Assembly (NCBI GenBank): GCA_018609665.1 | Contig: JAHENN010000178.1 | Coordinates: 1-20,988, forward strand | Direction of reading: 5' to 3' | Length of the DNA: 20,988 bases | DNA from: Haloarculaceae archaeon | Lineage (GTDB): Archaea > Halobacteriota > Halobacteria > Halobacteriales > Haloarculaceae | Part shown: piece after piece, positions 14,494-20,988 of the stretch | Numbering within the stretch: the stretch's first letter is position 1 | Layout of the letters: each line of letters opens with the position of its first letter | Program-made: the position numbers and the translations under genes | The notes under the pieces: model-generated | Seen by the model: only the letters and a program-made list of their open reading frames with translations | The model's database searches: none | What the model was told of the DNA's origin: nothing

Positions 14494-14502
14494 GTTATCA
14501 AC
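14494..14502 (-). promoter_or_regulatory. TATA-like box of tatCt
   Basis: The minus strand reads GTTGATAAC, centred about 27 nt upstream of the GTG start at 14471, supporting a leaderless GTG-initiated mRNA. Confidence 0.5.
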
Positions 14503-14536
14503 CTTTTCGAAGCGGCCGCCAGGCGCCGACGAGAAG

Positions 14537-14546
14537 GCTTACAAAC
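14537..14546 (+). promoter_or_regulatory. TATA-like box of single-domain tatC
   Basis: GCTTACAAAC, centred 27-28 nt upstream of the ATG at 14569. Together with 14494-14502 it forms a compact back-to-back promoter pair for the two translocase genes. Confidence 0.55.
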
Positions 14547-14568
14547 GACCGACGCCGACCAATACCGT

Positions 14569-15327
14569 ATGGCAGGCGCCGTCGAGGGCGACGAGGGGTT
14601 CGCCGACGCCCCCGAGAGCGACGAGGAGATGCCGCTGGCGGACCACATCGAGGAGATGGTCCGCCGGCTCGGCTACGTCATCGTCGTGATGGCGGCCGTC
14701 TCCGGCGTCGTCTTCCCCTTCGGCGAGAGCATCGTCAACTTCCTGTGGTACTCGGCGCTGCCCGGCGGCGACGTCGCCCGGCCGCGCGTCTACCACCCGC
14801 TGGCGCTCATCCTCGCGCGGCTGAAGGTCGCCACCCTCGGCGGCTTCATCATCGCGCTGCCGGTGTTCGTCTACCAGACGTACCTGTTCATGCGGCCCGG
14901 CCTCTACGAACACGAGCGGCGCTACTACCTCGCGTCGGTGCCGACGAGCCTCGTGCTGGCGGCCGTCGGCGTGCTGTTCGCGTACTTCCTGGTCCTGCCG
15001 GCCATCTTCACCTACTTCCTCACCTACTCGCAGGACGCCGCGACCATCGCCTTCGCGCTGACGGACACCTTCGACCTCATCGTCCTCATGATGGGGCTGT
15101 TCGCGGCGGTGTTCCAGATCCCGCTGTTCGTGATGCTCGCGGTCATGATGGGGCTGACGACGCGGGCGTGGCTGGTCGACAAGCGGCTCTACTTCTGGGG
15201 GGCGTTCCTCGGCATCGCCTTCCTGTTCAGCCCCGACCCGACGGGGATGGCGCCCATCATGGTCGCGGCGACGATGATCGGGCTCTTCGAGTCGACGCTG
15301 CTGCTGCTGCGGTGGACCGGCCGCTGA
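14569..15327 (+). CDS. tatC: Twin-arginine translocase subunit TatC (single-domain, TatCo type)
   Basis: 252 residues, standard TatC length with six predicted helices. The family opening (MPLADHIEEMVRRLGYV, about 21-37) matches the HLxELRxR signature that reads the twin-arginine motif. It is followed by RLKVATLGGFIIALPVFVYQ, the FMRPGLYEHERRYY loop, a charged-gap segment FALTDTFDLIVLMMGLF and FSPDPTGMAPIM before the last helix. The acidic N-terminal tail (about 20 residues) suits a halophile. With tatCt next door this supplies both TatC types; no tatA gene is in the window. The stop codon is 3 bp from the stop of the convergent MATE gene. Confidence 0.95.
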   Translation: MAGAVEGDEGFADAPESDEEMPLADHIEEMVRRLGYVIVVMAAVSGVVFPFGESIVNFLWYSALPGGDVARPRVYHPLALILARLKVATLGGFIIALPVFVYQTYLFMRPGLYEHERRYYLASVPTSLVLAAVGVLFAYFLVLPAIFTYFLTYSQDAATIAFALTDTFDLIVLMMGLFAAVFQIPLFVMLAVMMGLTTRAWLVDKRLYFWGAFLGIAFLFSPDPTGMAPIMVAATMIGLFESTLLLLRWTGR

Positions 15328-15330
15328 CGG

Positions 15331-16776
15331 TCAGTCGGCGGCCGTGGCGGCCTCCTCGGCCGCGTTCGAGAACATCCGCTCGTAGCGCAACAGGTAGAAG
15401 GCCCCGACGCCGACGGCGGTGACGACGTTCGACCCGGTGACCGCCCAGAAGACCGCGTAGATGCCGAGGTTGAGGCCGCCGACGGCGACGCCGTAGACGA
15501 CGGTCGCGGCGGCGGGCATGGCGGCGGCCGCAAGCGGGATGCGGATGCCCCAGTACTTCAGCAGGTCGACGAGGAAGCTGACCCGGGTCCGGGAGGCGCC
15601 GTTGAACGCCGCCAGCAGCACCGCCGAGACGCCGATGGCCCAGTAGCTGTAGGCGAGTATCCGCAGGTAGTCGACGGTGAGGTCGAGCCCCTCGCCCGCG
15701 AATCCGGGGACGAACAGCGTCGCCACGAGGCCCGGGGCGAGCCACTGGACGACGCCGACGGCGCCGATGGTGCCTCCGGCGATGAGGACGCCGCTGCGGA
15801 TGGTGCCGTGGGCCCGGTCCCGGCAGCCGGTGCCGAGGTTCTGGCCGACCATGCTCTGTGCGGCGTTGCCGAACCCCGTCGCGGGGACGAACGCGATGGT
15901 CGCGACGCGGGCCCCGACGGTGTAGGCCGCCAGGCCGGCGGCCCCGCCGACGACGGCGACGACCCCGACGATGGCGATGCGGGCGGACTGGCCGACGAGT
16001 CGCTTCCCGGATATCGGGGCGCCGACCGCGACGAGCTCCCGCAGGTCGCCGGCCGAGAACGCGAGGTCGGCGACCGACAGCGACAGCGACTCCCGGACGC
16101 CGACGACGAGCACTATCGCGGCGATGACCCCGGCGACGTAGCCGAGGCCGGTGGCGAGGGCAGCCCCCTCGACGCCCAGCCGCGGGACGGGCCCGACCCC
16201 GAGGATGAGGAACGGGTCGAGGGCGACGTTCGTCCCGATGGCCGCCAGGTTGATGTGGAGGGCGGCGGTCGTGTCGCCCCAGCCGATGAGCCCCTGCTCG
16301 AGGGTGTTGCTGGCCGCGCTGAACGGAAAGAAGGCGACCCACACGAGGAGGTACGAGACGGCGAGCGGCGCGACGGTCGGGTCGGAGGCGAGCACGCCGA
16401 CGAGCCGCGGCCCGACGGCGGCGACGACGGCGACGACGGCGACCGCGAGCACGGCCGCGAGGGCGACCCCGTTCACCACCATCCGCCTGGCGCCGCGCTC
16501 GTCGTCGCTGCCGACCCGCTGTGCGACGAGGATCTGGGTGCCGACGGTGGCGGTCATCACCACCCCGAAGAGGCTCGCGACGAGCGGGAAGTTCAGCCCG
16601 ACGGCGGCGACCTCCGACTCGCCGAGCCGGCCCAGCCAGAAGGTGTCGACGAGCTGGTTGAGGACCCGGACGAGGTTCTGGACGACCAGCGGCAGCGACA
16701 GCGCGACGAGGGTCGGCGCTATCGGCCCGTCGGTGATGTCCTCCGTCGAGACGTCCAGCACCCCCGTCGGACGCAT
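15331..16776 (-). CDS. MATE family efflux transporter (NorM/DinF-like)
   Basis: 481 residues with about 12 hydrophobic segments in two similar halves, as in MATE cation-coupled multidrug exporters. Diagnostic stretches are PLVVQNLVRVLNQLVDTFWLG (helix 1, about 29-49), TATVGTQILVAQRVGSDD in the first half, and the second-half equivalents VGARVATIAFVPATGFGNAAQ and MVGQNLG. Substrate is unknown; family members export cationic drugs or metabolites. The ATG at 16776 is the first start in frame; the GTG at 16761 is an alternative if transcription begins just downstream of the TTTACA element. Convergent with tatC, divergent from lipA. Confidence 0.92.
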   Translation of the reverse strand: MRPTGVLDVSTEDITDGPIAPTLVALSLPLVVQNLVRVLNQLVDTFWLGRLGESEVAAVGLNFPLVASLFGVVMTATVGTQILVAQRVGSDDERGARRMVVNGVALAAVLAVAVVAVVAAVGPRLVGVLASDPTVAPLAVSYLLVWVAFFPFSAASNTLEQGLIGWGDTTAALHINLAAIGTNVALDPFLILGVGPVPRLGVEGAALATGLGYVAGVIAAIVLVVGVRESLSLSVADLAFSAGDLRELVAVGAPISGKRLVGQSARIAIVGVVAVVGGAAGLAAYTVGARVATIAFVPATGFGNAAQSMVGQNLGTGCRDRAHGTIRSGVLIAGGTIGAVGVVQWLAPGLVATLFVPGFAGEGLDLTVDYLRILAYSYWAIGVSAVLLAAFNGASRTRVSFLVDLLKYWGIRIPLAAAAMPAAATVVYGVAVGGLNLGIYAVFWAVTGSNVVTAVGVGAFYLLRYERMFSNAAEEAATAAD

Positions 16777-16787
16777 CGTGTGCGTCG

Positions 16788-16797
16788 GATGTAAACC
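16788..16797 (-). promoter_or_regulatory. Possible TATA-like element of the MATE gene
   Basis: The minus strand reads GGTTTACATC. Its centre is only about 18 nt upstream of the ATG at 16776, shorter than usual. Either the real start is the GTG at 16761 or the A/T run at 16807-16818 is the true box with a short leader. Confidence 0.35.
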
Positions 16798-16850
16798 GAT
16801 GTCGGACGGAAAAAACTGCCGGACGCCCGTACCCGCGGGAACAACCGCAC

Positions 16851-16860
16851 GCTTTTGTCG
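16851..16860 (+). promoter_or_regulatory. TATA-like box of lipA
   Basis: GCTTTTGTCG, centred 26 nt upstream of the lipA ATG at 16881. It resembles the CTTTTGTAC box of the protease gene. Confidence 0.5.
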
Positions 16861-16880
16861 CCGGAGCCAAACCTTACGAC

Positions 16881-17825
16881 ATGAGCAGTCGGCGCCGCAA
16901 GCCGGAGTGGCTCAAGTCGCGGCCGCCCAGCGGCGAGCGGTTCGCCGAGATCAAGGAGACCCTCCGGGACCGGAACCTCCACACCGTCTGCGAGGAGGCC
17001 AACTGCCCGAACCTCGGCGACTGCTGGAGCGGGCGAAACGGGCCCGGAACGGCGACGTTCATGCTGATGGGCGACCGCTGTTCGCGCGGCTGTAACTTCT
17101 GCGACGTCGAGACCGGCGGCATGGAGCCGCTGGACCCCGACGAACCCGCAAACGTCGCGGAGGCCGTCGCCGAGATCGGCCTCGACTACGTCGTGCTCAC
17201 GAGCGTCGACCGCGACGACCTCGCCGACGGCGGCGCCGGCCACTTCGCCGAGACCATCCGGGAGATCAAGCGCCGCGACTCCTCGATCCTCGTCGAGACG
17301 CTCATCCCCGACTTCGGCGGCGACCCCGACGACGTCCGGAAGATAATCGACGCCGCCCCGGACGTCATCGCCCACAACGTCGAGACGGTCGACCGCCTGC
17401 AGTGGCCCGTCCGGGACCGCCGGGCCGGCTACGAGCAGTCCCTCGCCGTCCTCGAGCAGGTGAAACGGGAGTCCGACATCTACACCAAGACCAGCCTGAT
17501 GCTCGGCGTCGGCGAGTACGACCACGAGGTCTACCGGACGCTCGGCGACCTCCGGGAGGTCGACGTTGACATCGTCACCTTCGGGCAGTACCTCCAGCCC
17601 TCGCGGTCGCATCTGGAGGTGTTCGACTACGTCCACCCCGACAAGTTCGACGTCTGGAAGACCGTCGCCGAGGAGGAGTTCGGCTTCCTCTACTGCGCCT
17701 CGGGGCCGATGGTCCGGTCGTCGTTCAAGGCCGGCGAGTTCTTCGTCGAGGCGCTGCTGCGGGACGGCAAGAACGTCGAGGAGGCACGCGAGGCGGCCGA
17801 GCGGAGCGAGGTCGCCTCGGATTAA
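16881..17825 (+). CDS. lipA: Lipoyl synthase (radical SAM)
   Basis: 314 residues, normal LipA length. It inserts two sulfur atoms into protein-bound octanoyl groups to make the lipoyl cofactor of 2-oxoacid dehydrogenases and the glycine cleavage system. Both [4Fe-4S] cluster motifs are visible: the auxiliary-cluster CEEANCPNLGDC (C37, C42, C48) and the radical-SAM CSRGCNFC (C67, C71, C74). Other landmarks are ATFMLMGDRC, VLTSVDRDDLADGGAGHF, HNVETVDRLQ, KTSLMLGVGE, the FGQYLQPSRSHLEV block and the terminal serine region VRSSFKAGEFF. The last residues (EAREAAERSEVASD) are encoded by the first unit of a hairpin repeat that continues downstream, so the tail beyond the conserved domain may be repeat-derived. 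It probably serves the E2 protein encoded at 20539. Confidence 0.96.
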   Translation: MSSRRRKPEWLKSRPPSGERFAEIKETLRDRNLHTVCEEANCPNLGDCWSGRNGPGTATFMLMGDRCSRGCNFCDVETGGMEPLDPDEPANVAEAVAEIGLDYVVLTSVDRDDLADGGAGHFAETIREIKRRDSSILVETLIPDFGGDPDDVRKIIDAAPDVIAHNVETVDRLQWPVRDRRAGYEQSLAVLEQVKRESDIYTKTSLMLGVGEYDHEVYRTLGDLREVDVDIVTFGQYLQPSRSHLEVFDYVHPDKFDVWKTVAEEEFGFLYCASGPMVRSSFKAGEFFVEALLRDGKNVEEAREAAERSEVASD

Positions 17826-17979
17826 GCGAACGGCGAGCGGAGCGAGCCGTGAGCAGGGGCGGTCGCTGAGCGGAGCGAAGCGACCGCTGAATGAGCGAGC
17901 GGCGCGCGGCCGACCGGAGGGAGGCCGCGGAATGAGCGAGCGGCGACGGCTGGAGCCGCGAGCCGTGGAGCGGAGCGAC
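17789..17979. repeat. Array of hairpins with a recurring 11-nt loop, GAGCGGAGCGA
   Basis: Unit 1: 17789-17819, 10 bp arms with one mismatch, loop GAGCGGAGCGA, inside lipA. Unit 2: 17830-17850, 5 bp arms, the same loop. Unit 3: 17859-17887, 9 bp perfect arms (GCGGTCGCT), the same loop. Unit 4: 17905-17929, 7 bp arms (CGCGGCC), variant loop GACCGGAGGGA, also 11 nt. Unit 5: 17946-17966, 6 bp arms with an unrelated loop. A sixth loop copy at 17968-17978 has no paired arms. A 15-nt direct repeat (AATGAGCGAGCGGCG) occurs at 17890-17904 and 17931-17945. Arms differ between units while the loop is kept. Confidence 0.75.
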
Positions 17980-18127
17980 CCGCGACGGTCCGCGCGGCCC
18001 GGCACCCGGACGGCCGGTCGGAACCGCCGCGACAGCCCTCGAGGGTCCGTGTCGGGGAAACGTTTGGAAACCTTTGTCACAACGCATTTTATACCCCACT
18101 CTGTACGGTGACACGGGGGAAAGACGG
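17826..18127. other. Gap between lipA and the small-protein gene
   Basis: 302 bp. The first half is the hairpin array; the rest is GC-rich until an A/T-richer stretch at about 18060-18095 that carries the promoter of the next gene. I see no protein or stable RNA gene. Confidence 0.55.
18087..18093 (+). promoter_or_regulatory. TATA box of the small-protein gene
   Basis: TTTTATA, the best canonical box in the window. Its centre is 38 nt upstream of the ATG at 18128, predicting a leader of about 12 nt that contains the purine-rich GGGGGAAAGACGG just before the start. Confidence 0.6.
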
Positions 18128-18322
18128 ATGCAATCGGACGACGGATTGGGGGAGAGCACCACCCGGCTCCCGGAGGCGTGGGCCGACACCCCGCGCGACC
18201 CGGGGATTCCGGGGGGAAGCGTCGGTGCCTGCCGGACGGGGCAGGGAATGATGCTCTACGATCGGGATGCACCGGGGCGGTACCTCATCGGTACCGCCGT
18301 CGACCTCGAACGGATGACGTAA
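18128..18322 (+). CDS. Small haloarchaeal protein of unknown function
   Basis: 64 residues beginning MQSDDGLGESTTRLPEAWAD. The C-terminal part, GQGMMLYDRDAPGRYLIG followed by TAVDLERMT, resembles a family of very short haloarchaeal proteins with a (I/L)YDRxxPxxW-like core (I think the DUF7331 type, from memory only). There are no membrane segments or metal motifs; one cysteine. It has its own TATA box and a purine-rich leader, and ends 95 bp before pdhA, so it may be cotranscribed with or independent of the dehydrogenase operon. Reality as a gene is supported by the well-placed promoter and the recognisable core; function is unknown. Confidence 0.6.
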   Translation: MQSDDGLGESTTRLPEAWADTPRDPGIPGGSVGACRTGQGMMLYDRDAPGRYLIGTAVDLERMT

Positions 18323-18357
18323 CGCCCGCGTCGCCGCGGTCTGGCGGAACGTGGCAA

Positions 18358-18369
18358 TTTTTACGTAAA
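18358..18369 (+). promoter_or_regulatory. Palindromic TATA-like promoter element of the pdh operon
   Basis: TTTTTACGTAAA contains the perfect 10-bp palindrome TTTACGTAAA (18360-18369) in an A/T-rich patch. Transcription would start near 18388-18395, giving a leader of about 25-30 nt. A Shine-Dalgarno-like GGAGGGAG (18407-18414) then precedes the pdhA ATG at 18418, unlike the leaderless genes in the rest of the window. Confidence 0.5.
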
Positions 18370-18417
18370 CACTATGCCGTCGGCCGCGGAACTCACGGCC
18401 ATGCGACGGAGGGAGCT

Positions 18418-19539
18418 ATGAGTACGCTACAGCGAGACCCCGGCGACCGGGTGCGGGTTCTCGACGACGACGGCCGGGTCATCGACGGGGCCGAGGTGCC
18501 GGACCTCGACGACGACAGCCTGGTCGAGATGTACCGGCAGATGCGGCTGGCCCGGCACTTCGACGAGCGGGCCGTCAGCCTCCAGCGACAGGGGCGGATG
18601 GGGACGTACCCGCCGCTGTCGGGCCAGGAGGGTGCACAGGTCGGCAGCGCCACGGCCCTCGCGGAGGACGACTGGATGGTGCCGAGCTACCGGGAGCACG
18701 GCGCCGCCTACGTCCGGGGGCTGGGGCTCGACGAGACGCTCCGCTACTGGATGGGCGACGAGCGCGGCAACGAACTCGAGGGGCTCCGTATCTTCCCGGT
18801 GGCGGTCCCCATCGCCTCCCAGATCCCGCACGCCACCGGCGCGGCCTGGGCCTCGAAGCTGCAGGGCAACGACGAGGCGTTCCTCTGTTACTTCGGCGAC
18901 GGCGCCACCTCGGAGGGCGACTTCCACGAGGGGCTCAACTTCGCCGGCGTCTTCGACACGCCGACGGTCTTCTTCTGCAACAACAACCAGTGGGCCATCT
19001 CGGTGCCGCGGGAGAAGCAGTCGGCCTCGGAGACGCTGGCCCAGAAGGCCCACGCCTACGGCTTCGAGGGCGTCCAGGTCGACGGGATGGACCCGCTGGC
19101 CGTCTACAAGGTGACGCGGGAGGCCCTCGAGAAGGCCAAGAACCCCCGGGGGAGCGACGACGCCCCCGGCCGGGCGACCCGGCCGACGATGATCGAGGCC
19201 GTCCAGTACCGCTTCGGCGCCCACACCACCGCCGACGACCCCTCGGTGTACCGCGACGAGGAGGAGGTCGAACGGTGGAAGGCGAAGGACCCCATCCCGC
19301 GGCTGGAGACGTACCTCCGCGACCGGGGGATCCTCGACGACGAGGGGGTCGACGCCGTCGAGCAGTCCGTCGAGGACGAGGTCGCCGACGCCATCGACAC
19401 CGCCGAGAGCGTCGAGCGACCCGACCCGACCGACATGTTCGAGTACGTCTACGAGGAGATGCCTGAACGGCTCCGACAGCAGCGGGAGTACCTCGAACGG
19501 CTTCGCGACCGACACGGCGACGAGGAGCTACTAGAATGA
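18418..19539 (+). CDS. pdhA: 2-oxoacid dehydrogenase E1 component, alpha subunit (pyruvate dehydrogenase type)
   Basis: 373 residues, typical E1alpha length. With E1beta it decarboxylates a 2-oxoacid using thiamine diphosphate and passes the acyl group to lipoyl-E2. Visible features are YRQMRLARHFDERA near the start, SGQEGAQVGSATAL (68-81), YREHGAAYVRG (91-101), and the ThDP motif starting GDGATSEGDFHEGLNFAG (160-177) and ending FFCNNNQWAIS (185-195). The YRFGAHTTADDPSVYRD block (264-280) resembles branched-chain as much as pyruvate E1 enzymes, so the substrate is uncertain. The ATG at 18418 has a good GGAGG and overlaps the stop of a short upstream ORF. The 3' end overlaps pdhB by ATGA. Confidence 0.93.
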   Translation: MSTLQRDPGDRVRVLDDDGRVIDGAEVPDLDDDSLVEMYRQMRLARHFDERAVSLQRQGRMGTYPPLSGQEGAQVGSATALAEDDWMVPSYREHGAAYVRGLGLDETLRYWMGDERGNELEGLRIFPVAVPIASQIPHATGAAWASKLQGNDEAFLCYFGDGATSEGDFHEGLNFAGVFDTPTVFFCNNNQWAISVPREKQSASETLAQKAHAYGFEGVQVDGMDPLAVYKVTREALEKAKNPRGSDDAPGRATRPTMIEAVQYRFGAHTTADDPSVYRDEEEVERWKAKDPIPRLETYLRDRGILDDEGVDAVEQSVEDEVADAIDTAESVERPDPTDMFEYVYEEMPERLRQQREYLERLRDRHGDEELLE

Positions 19540-20537
19540 GCACCGAACAGCAGGCCGAAACCCAGAACCTGACGCTCGTACAGGCCGTCCGCGACGGACT
19601 GAAAGGCGAGATGCAGCGCGACGACGACGTGGTCGTCATGGGAGAGGACGTCGGGAAGAACGGCGGCGTCTTCCGGGCGACCGAGGGACTCTACGAGGAG
19701 TTCGGCGACGACCGAGTTATCGACACCCCGCTGGCGGAGTCCGGCATCATCGGCACCGCCGTCGGCATGGCGGCCTACGGGATGCGGCCCGTCGCGGAGA
19801 TGCAGTTCTCCGGCTTCGCCTACCCCGGCTTCGACCAGATCGTCTCCCACGCCGCCCGGTTTCGCACCCGGTCGCGCGGCCGGTACAACCTGCCGATGGT
19901 CGTCCGGGCGCCGTTCGGCGGCGGCATCCGCGCGCCGGAGCACCACTCCGAGTCGAAGGAGGCGTTCTACACCCACGAGGCGGGGCTGAAGGTCGCGATT
20001 CCCTCGACGCCGTACGACGCCAAGGGGCTGCTGGCGGCGTCGATCCGGGACCCCGACCCGGTCGTCTTCCTCGAGCCGAAGCTAATCTACCGGGCCTTCC
20101 GCGAGGAGGTCCCCGACGACCCCTACACGGTCGAGCTGGGCGAGGCCGCCGTCCGCCGGGAGGGGACGGACCTCTCGCTGTTCACCTGGGGGGCGATGAC
20201 CCGGCCGTCGGTCGAGGCCGCCGAGGCGGTCGCCGACGACGGCATCGACGTCGAGGTGGTCGACATGCGGACGCTGTCGCCGATGGACACCGAGACGGTC
20301 GTCGGGTCGTTCAAGAGGACCGGCCGGGCGGTCGTCGTCCACGAGGCGCCGAAGACCGGCGGCCTCGCCGGCGAGATCACGGCGACCATCCAGGAGGAGG
20401 CGCTCTACTACCAGGAGGCACCGATCGAACGGGTGACCGGCTTCGACGTCCCCTACCCGCTGTACGCGACGGAGGACTACTACATGCCGGAGGACGCCCG
20501 CATCGAGGACGCCATCCGCGAGGTCCACGAGGCCTGA
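19536..20537 (+). CDS. pdhB: 2-oxoacid dehydrogenase E1 component, beta subunit
   Basis: 333 residues, standard E1beta length. It contains the N-terminal pyrimidine-binding half of the ThDP site: MGEDVGKNGGVFRATEGL (35-52), the DTPLAESGIIGTAVGMAAYG block, AEMQFSGFAYPGFDQIVSHAA, and RAPFGGGIRAPEHHSES. A transketolase C-terminal domain follows (LSLFTWGAMTRPSVEAAE... VVDMRTLSPMD... HEAPKTGG). Its ATG overlaps the pdhA stop (ATGA), implying coupled translation of the two subunits, which form an alpha2beta2 tetramer. Its stop is one base from the E2 start. Confidence 0.95.
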   Translation: MSTEQQAETQNLTLVQAVRDGLKGEMQRDDDVVVMGEDVGKNGGVFRATEGLYEEFGDDRVIDTPLAESGIIGTAVGMAAYGMRPVAEMQFSGFAYPGFDQIVSHAARFRTRSRGRYNLPMVVRAPFGGGIRAPEHHSESKEAFYTHEAGLKVAIPSTPYDAKGLLAASIRDPDPVVFLEPKLIYRAFREEVPDDPYTVELGEAAVRREGTDLSLFTWGAMTRPSVEAAEAVADDGIDVEVVDMRTLSPMDTETVVGSFKRTGRAVVVHEAPKTGGLAGEITATIQEEALYYQEAPIERVTGFDVPYPLYATEDYYMPEDARIEDAIREVHEA

Positions 20538-20538
20538 C

Positions 20539-20988
20539 ATGGTACGCGAATTCGAACTCCCGGACGTCGGCGAGGGGCTCACGGAGGCCGAGATCGTCAA
20601 CTGGCTCGTCGAGCCGGGCGACACCGTCTCGGAGGACCAGCCCGTCGCCGAAGTCGAGACGGACAAGGCGGTCGTCGAGGTACCGGCGCCGGTGGACGGC
20701 ACCGTCCGCGAACTGCTCGCCGACCCCGGCGAGATGGTGCCCGTCGGCGACGTCATCATCACGTTCGACGTCGAGGGCGAGCCGGTCCAGGAGGCGCAGA
20801 CGGACGCCGAGGCCGCCGCGAACGGCGAGCAGGCGGCGGACCCGGCGCCCGACCCCGAGTCCGAGACCGCCGACGCGGCCGTGGAGTCGGAGCCGGAGCC
20901 CGAGACGGCCGACGCCGCCGACGTGCCCGAGACCGAAGGCCGGGTCTTCGCCGCCCCCTCGGCGCGCCGGCTCGCCCGCGAACTCGGC
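20539..20988 (+). CDS. pdhC: Dihydrolipoamide acyltransferase (E2), N-terminal part
   Basis: 150 residues are in the window and the gene continues past the right edge. Residues 1-78 form a lipoyl domain (REFELPDVGEGLTEAEIVNW) with the lipoyl-lysine K43 in EVETDKAVVEVPAP. A flexible linker of about 50 residues rich in Ala, Pro, Glu and Asp follows, then the start of the E1/E3-binding domain (VFAAPSARRLARELG). The catalytic acyltransferase domain is outside the window. It begins one base after the pdhB stop, so pdhA-pdhB-pdhC form one operon; an E3 (lpdA) gene is expected next. LipA encoded upstream would complete the cofactor. Confidence 0.95.
   Translation, partial: MVREFELPDVGEGLTEAEIVNWLVEPGDTVSEDQPVAEVETDKAVVEVPAPVDGTVRELLADPGEMVPVGDVIITFDVEGEPVQEAQTDAEAAANGEQAADPAPDPESETADAAVESEPEPETADAADVPETEGRVFAAPSARRLARELG

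Noticed and set aside
17826..18127. Mobile element insertion between lipA and the pdh operon
   Set aside because: No transposase, no terminal inverted repeats enclosing the array and no target-site duplication could be identified; only the hairpin units are visible.
18178..18417. Upstream extension of pdhA by 80 codons
   Set aside because: It overlaps the small-protein gene in another frame and lacks E1alpha similarity; the ATG at 18418 has a strong GGAGG.

Overview
The window looks like chromosomal DNA from a haloarchaeon (class Halobacteria). The DNA is very GC-rich, the encoded proteins are strongly acidic, and many genes have a TATA-like box 24-30 nt upstream of the start codon, as expected for leaderless transcripts. 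Gene content agrees: a double TatC beside a single TatC, a Tat-exported subtilase, a UbaA-type E1 enzyme, universal stress protein (USP) domains fused to a permease, and a 2-oxoacid dehydrogenase complex next to lipoyl synthase. I cannot name the species. Nothing looks like a prophage, plasmid or insertion sequence; this is mostly ordinary core or near-core sequence with a few unusual non-coding patches.

Layout. 1-76: start of an unidentified gene running off the left edge (- strand). 182-5945: a transporter and stress-protein block. A - strand pair (tandem-USP protein, then an APC permease) lies divergent from a + strand APC permease that carries a closely related tandem USP module as its own C-terminus. 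This is followed by a single-domain USP and a 59-residue small protein on the - strand. 6028-6420: methionine-R-sulfoxide reductase msrB. 6650-9829: a large Tat-exported S8 protease (- strand). 9973-10785: ubaA-like E1. 10786-11304: a 519 bp convergent gap packed with perfect hairpins. 11305-12187: a ribbon-helix-helix protein overlapping a VUT/YhhQ-type queuosine/archaeosine precursor transporter. 12267-15327: two divergent tatC genes sharing a 97 bp promoter region. 15331-16776: a MATE efflux protein. 16881-20988: lipA, a hairpin-repeat array, a small haloarchaeal protein, then pdhA-pdhB-pdhC (E1alpha, E1beta, start of E2) as a tightly packed operon running off the right edge.

Functional links. 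LipA makes the lipoyl cofactor needed by the E2 protein encoded downstream (lipoyl lysine K43). The two TatC proteins are the translocase that the protease's twin-arginine signal would use. The USP and permease genes appear to be one module built in two ways, split and fused.

Most worth a second look: (i) the split/fused permease-USP pair with a possible leader ORF; (ii) the array of hairpins with a recurring 11-nt loop that runs from the 3' end of lipA into the downstream gap; (iii) the hairpin cluster at 10838-11090; (iv) the S8 protease with large insertions inside its catalytic domain; (v) an overlapping short leader ORF at the pdhA start.
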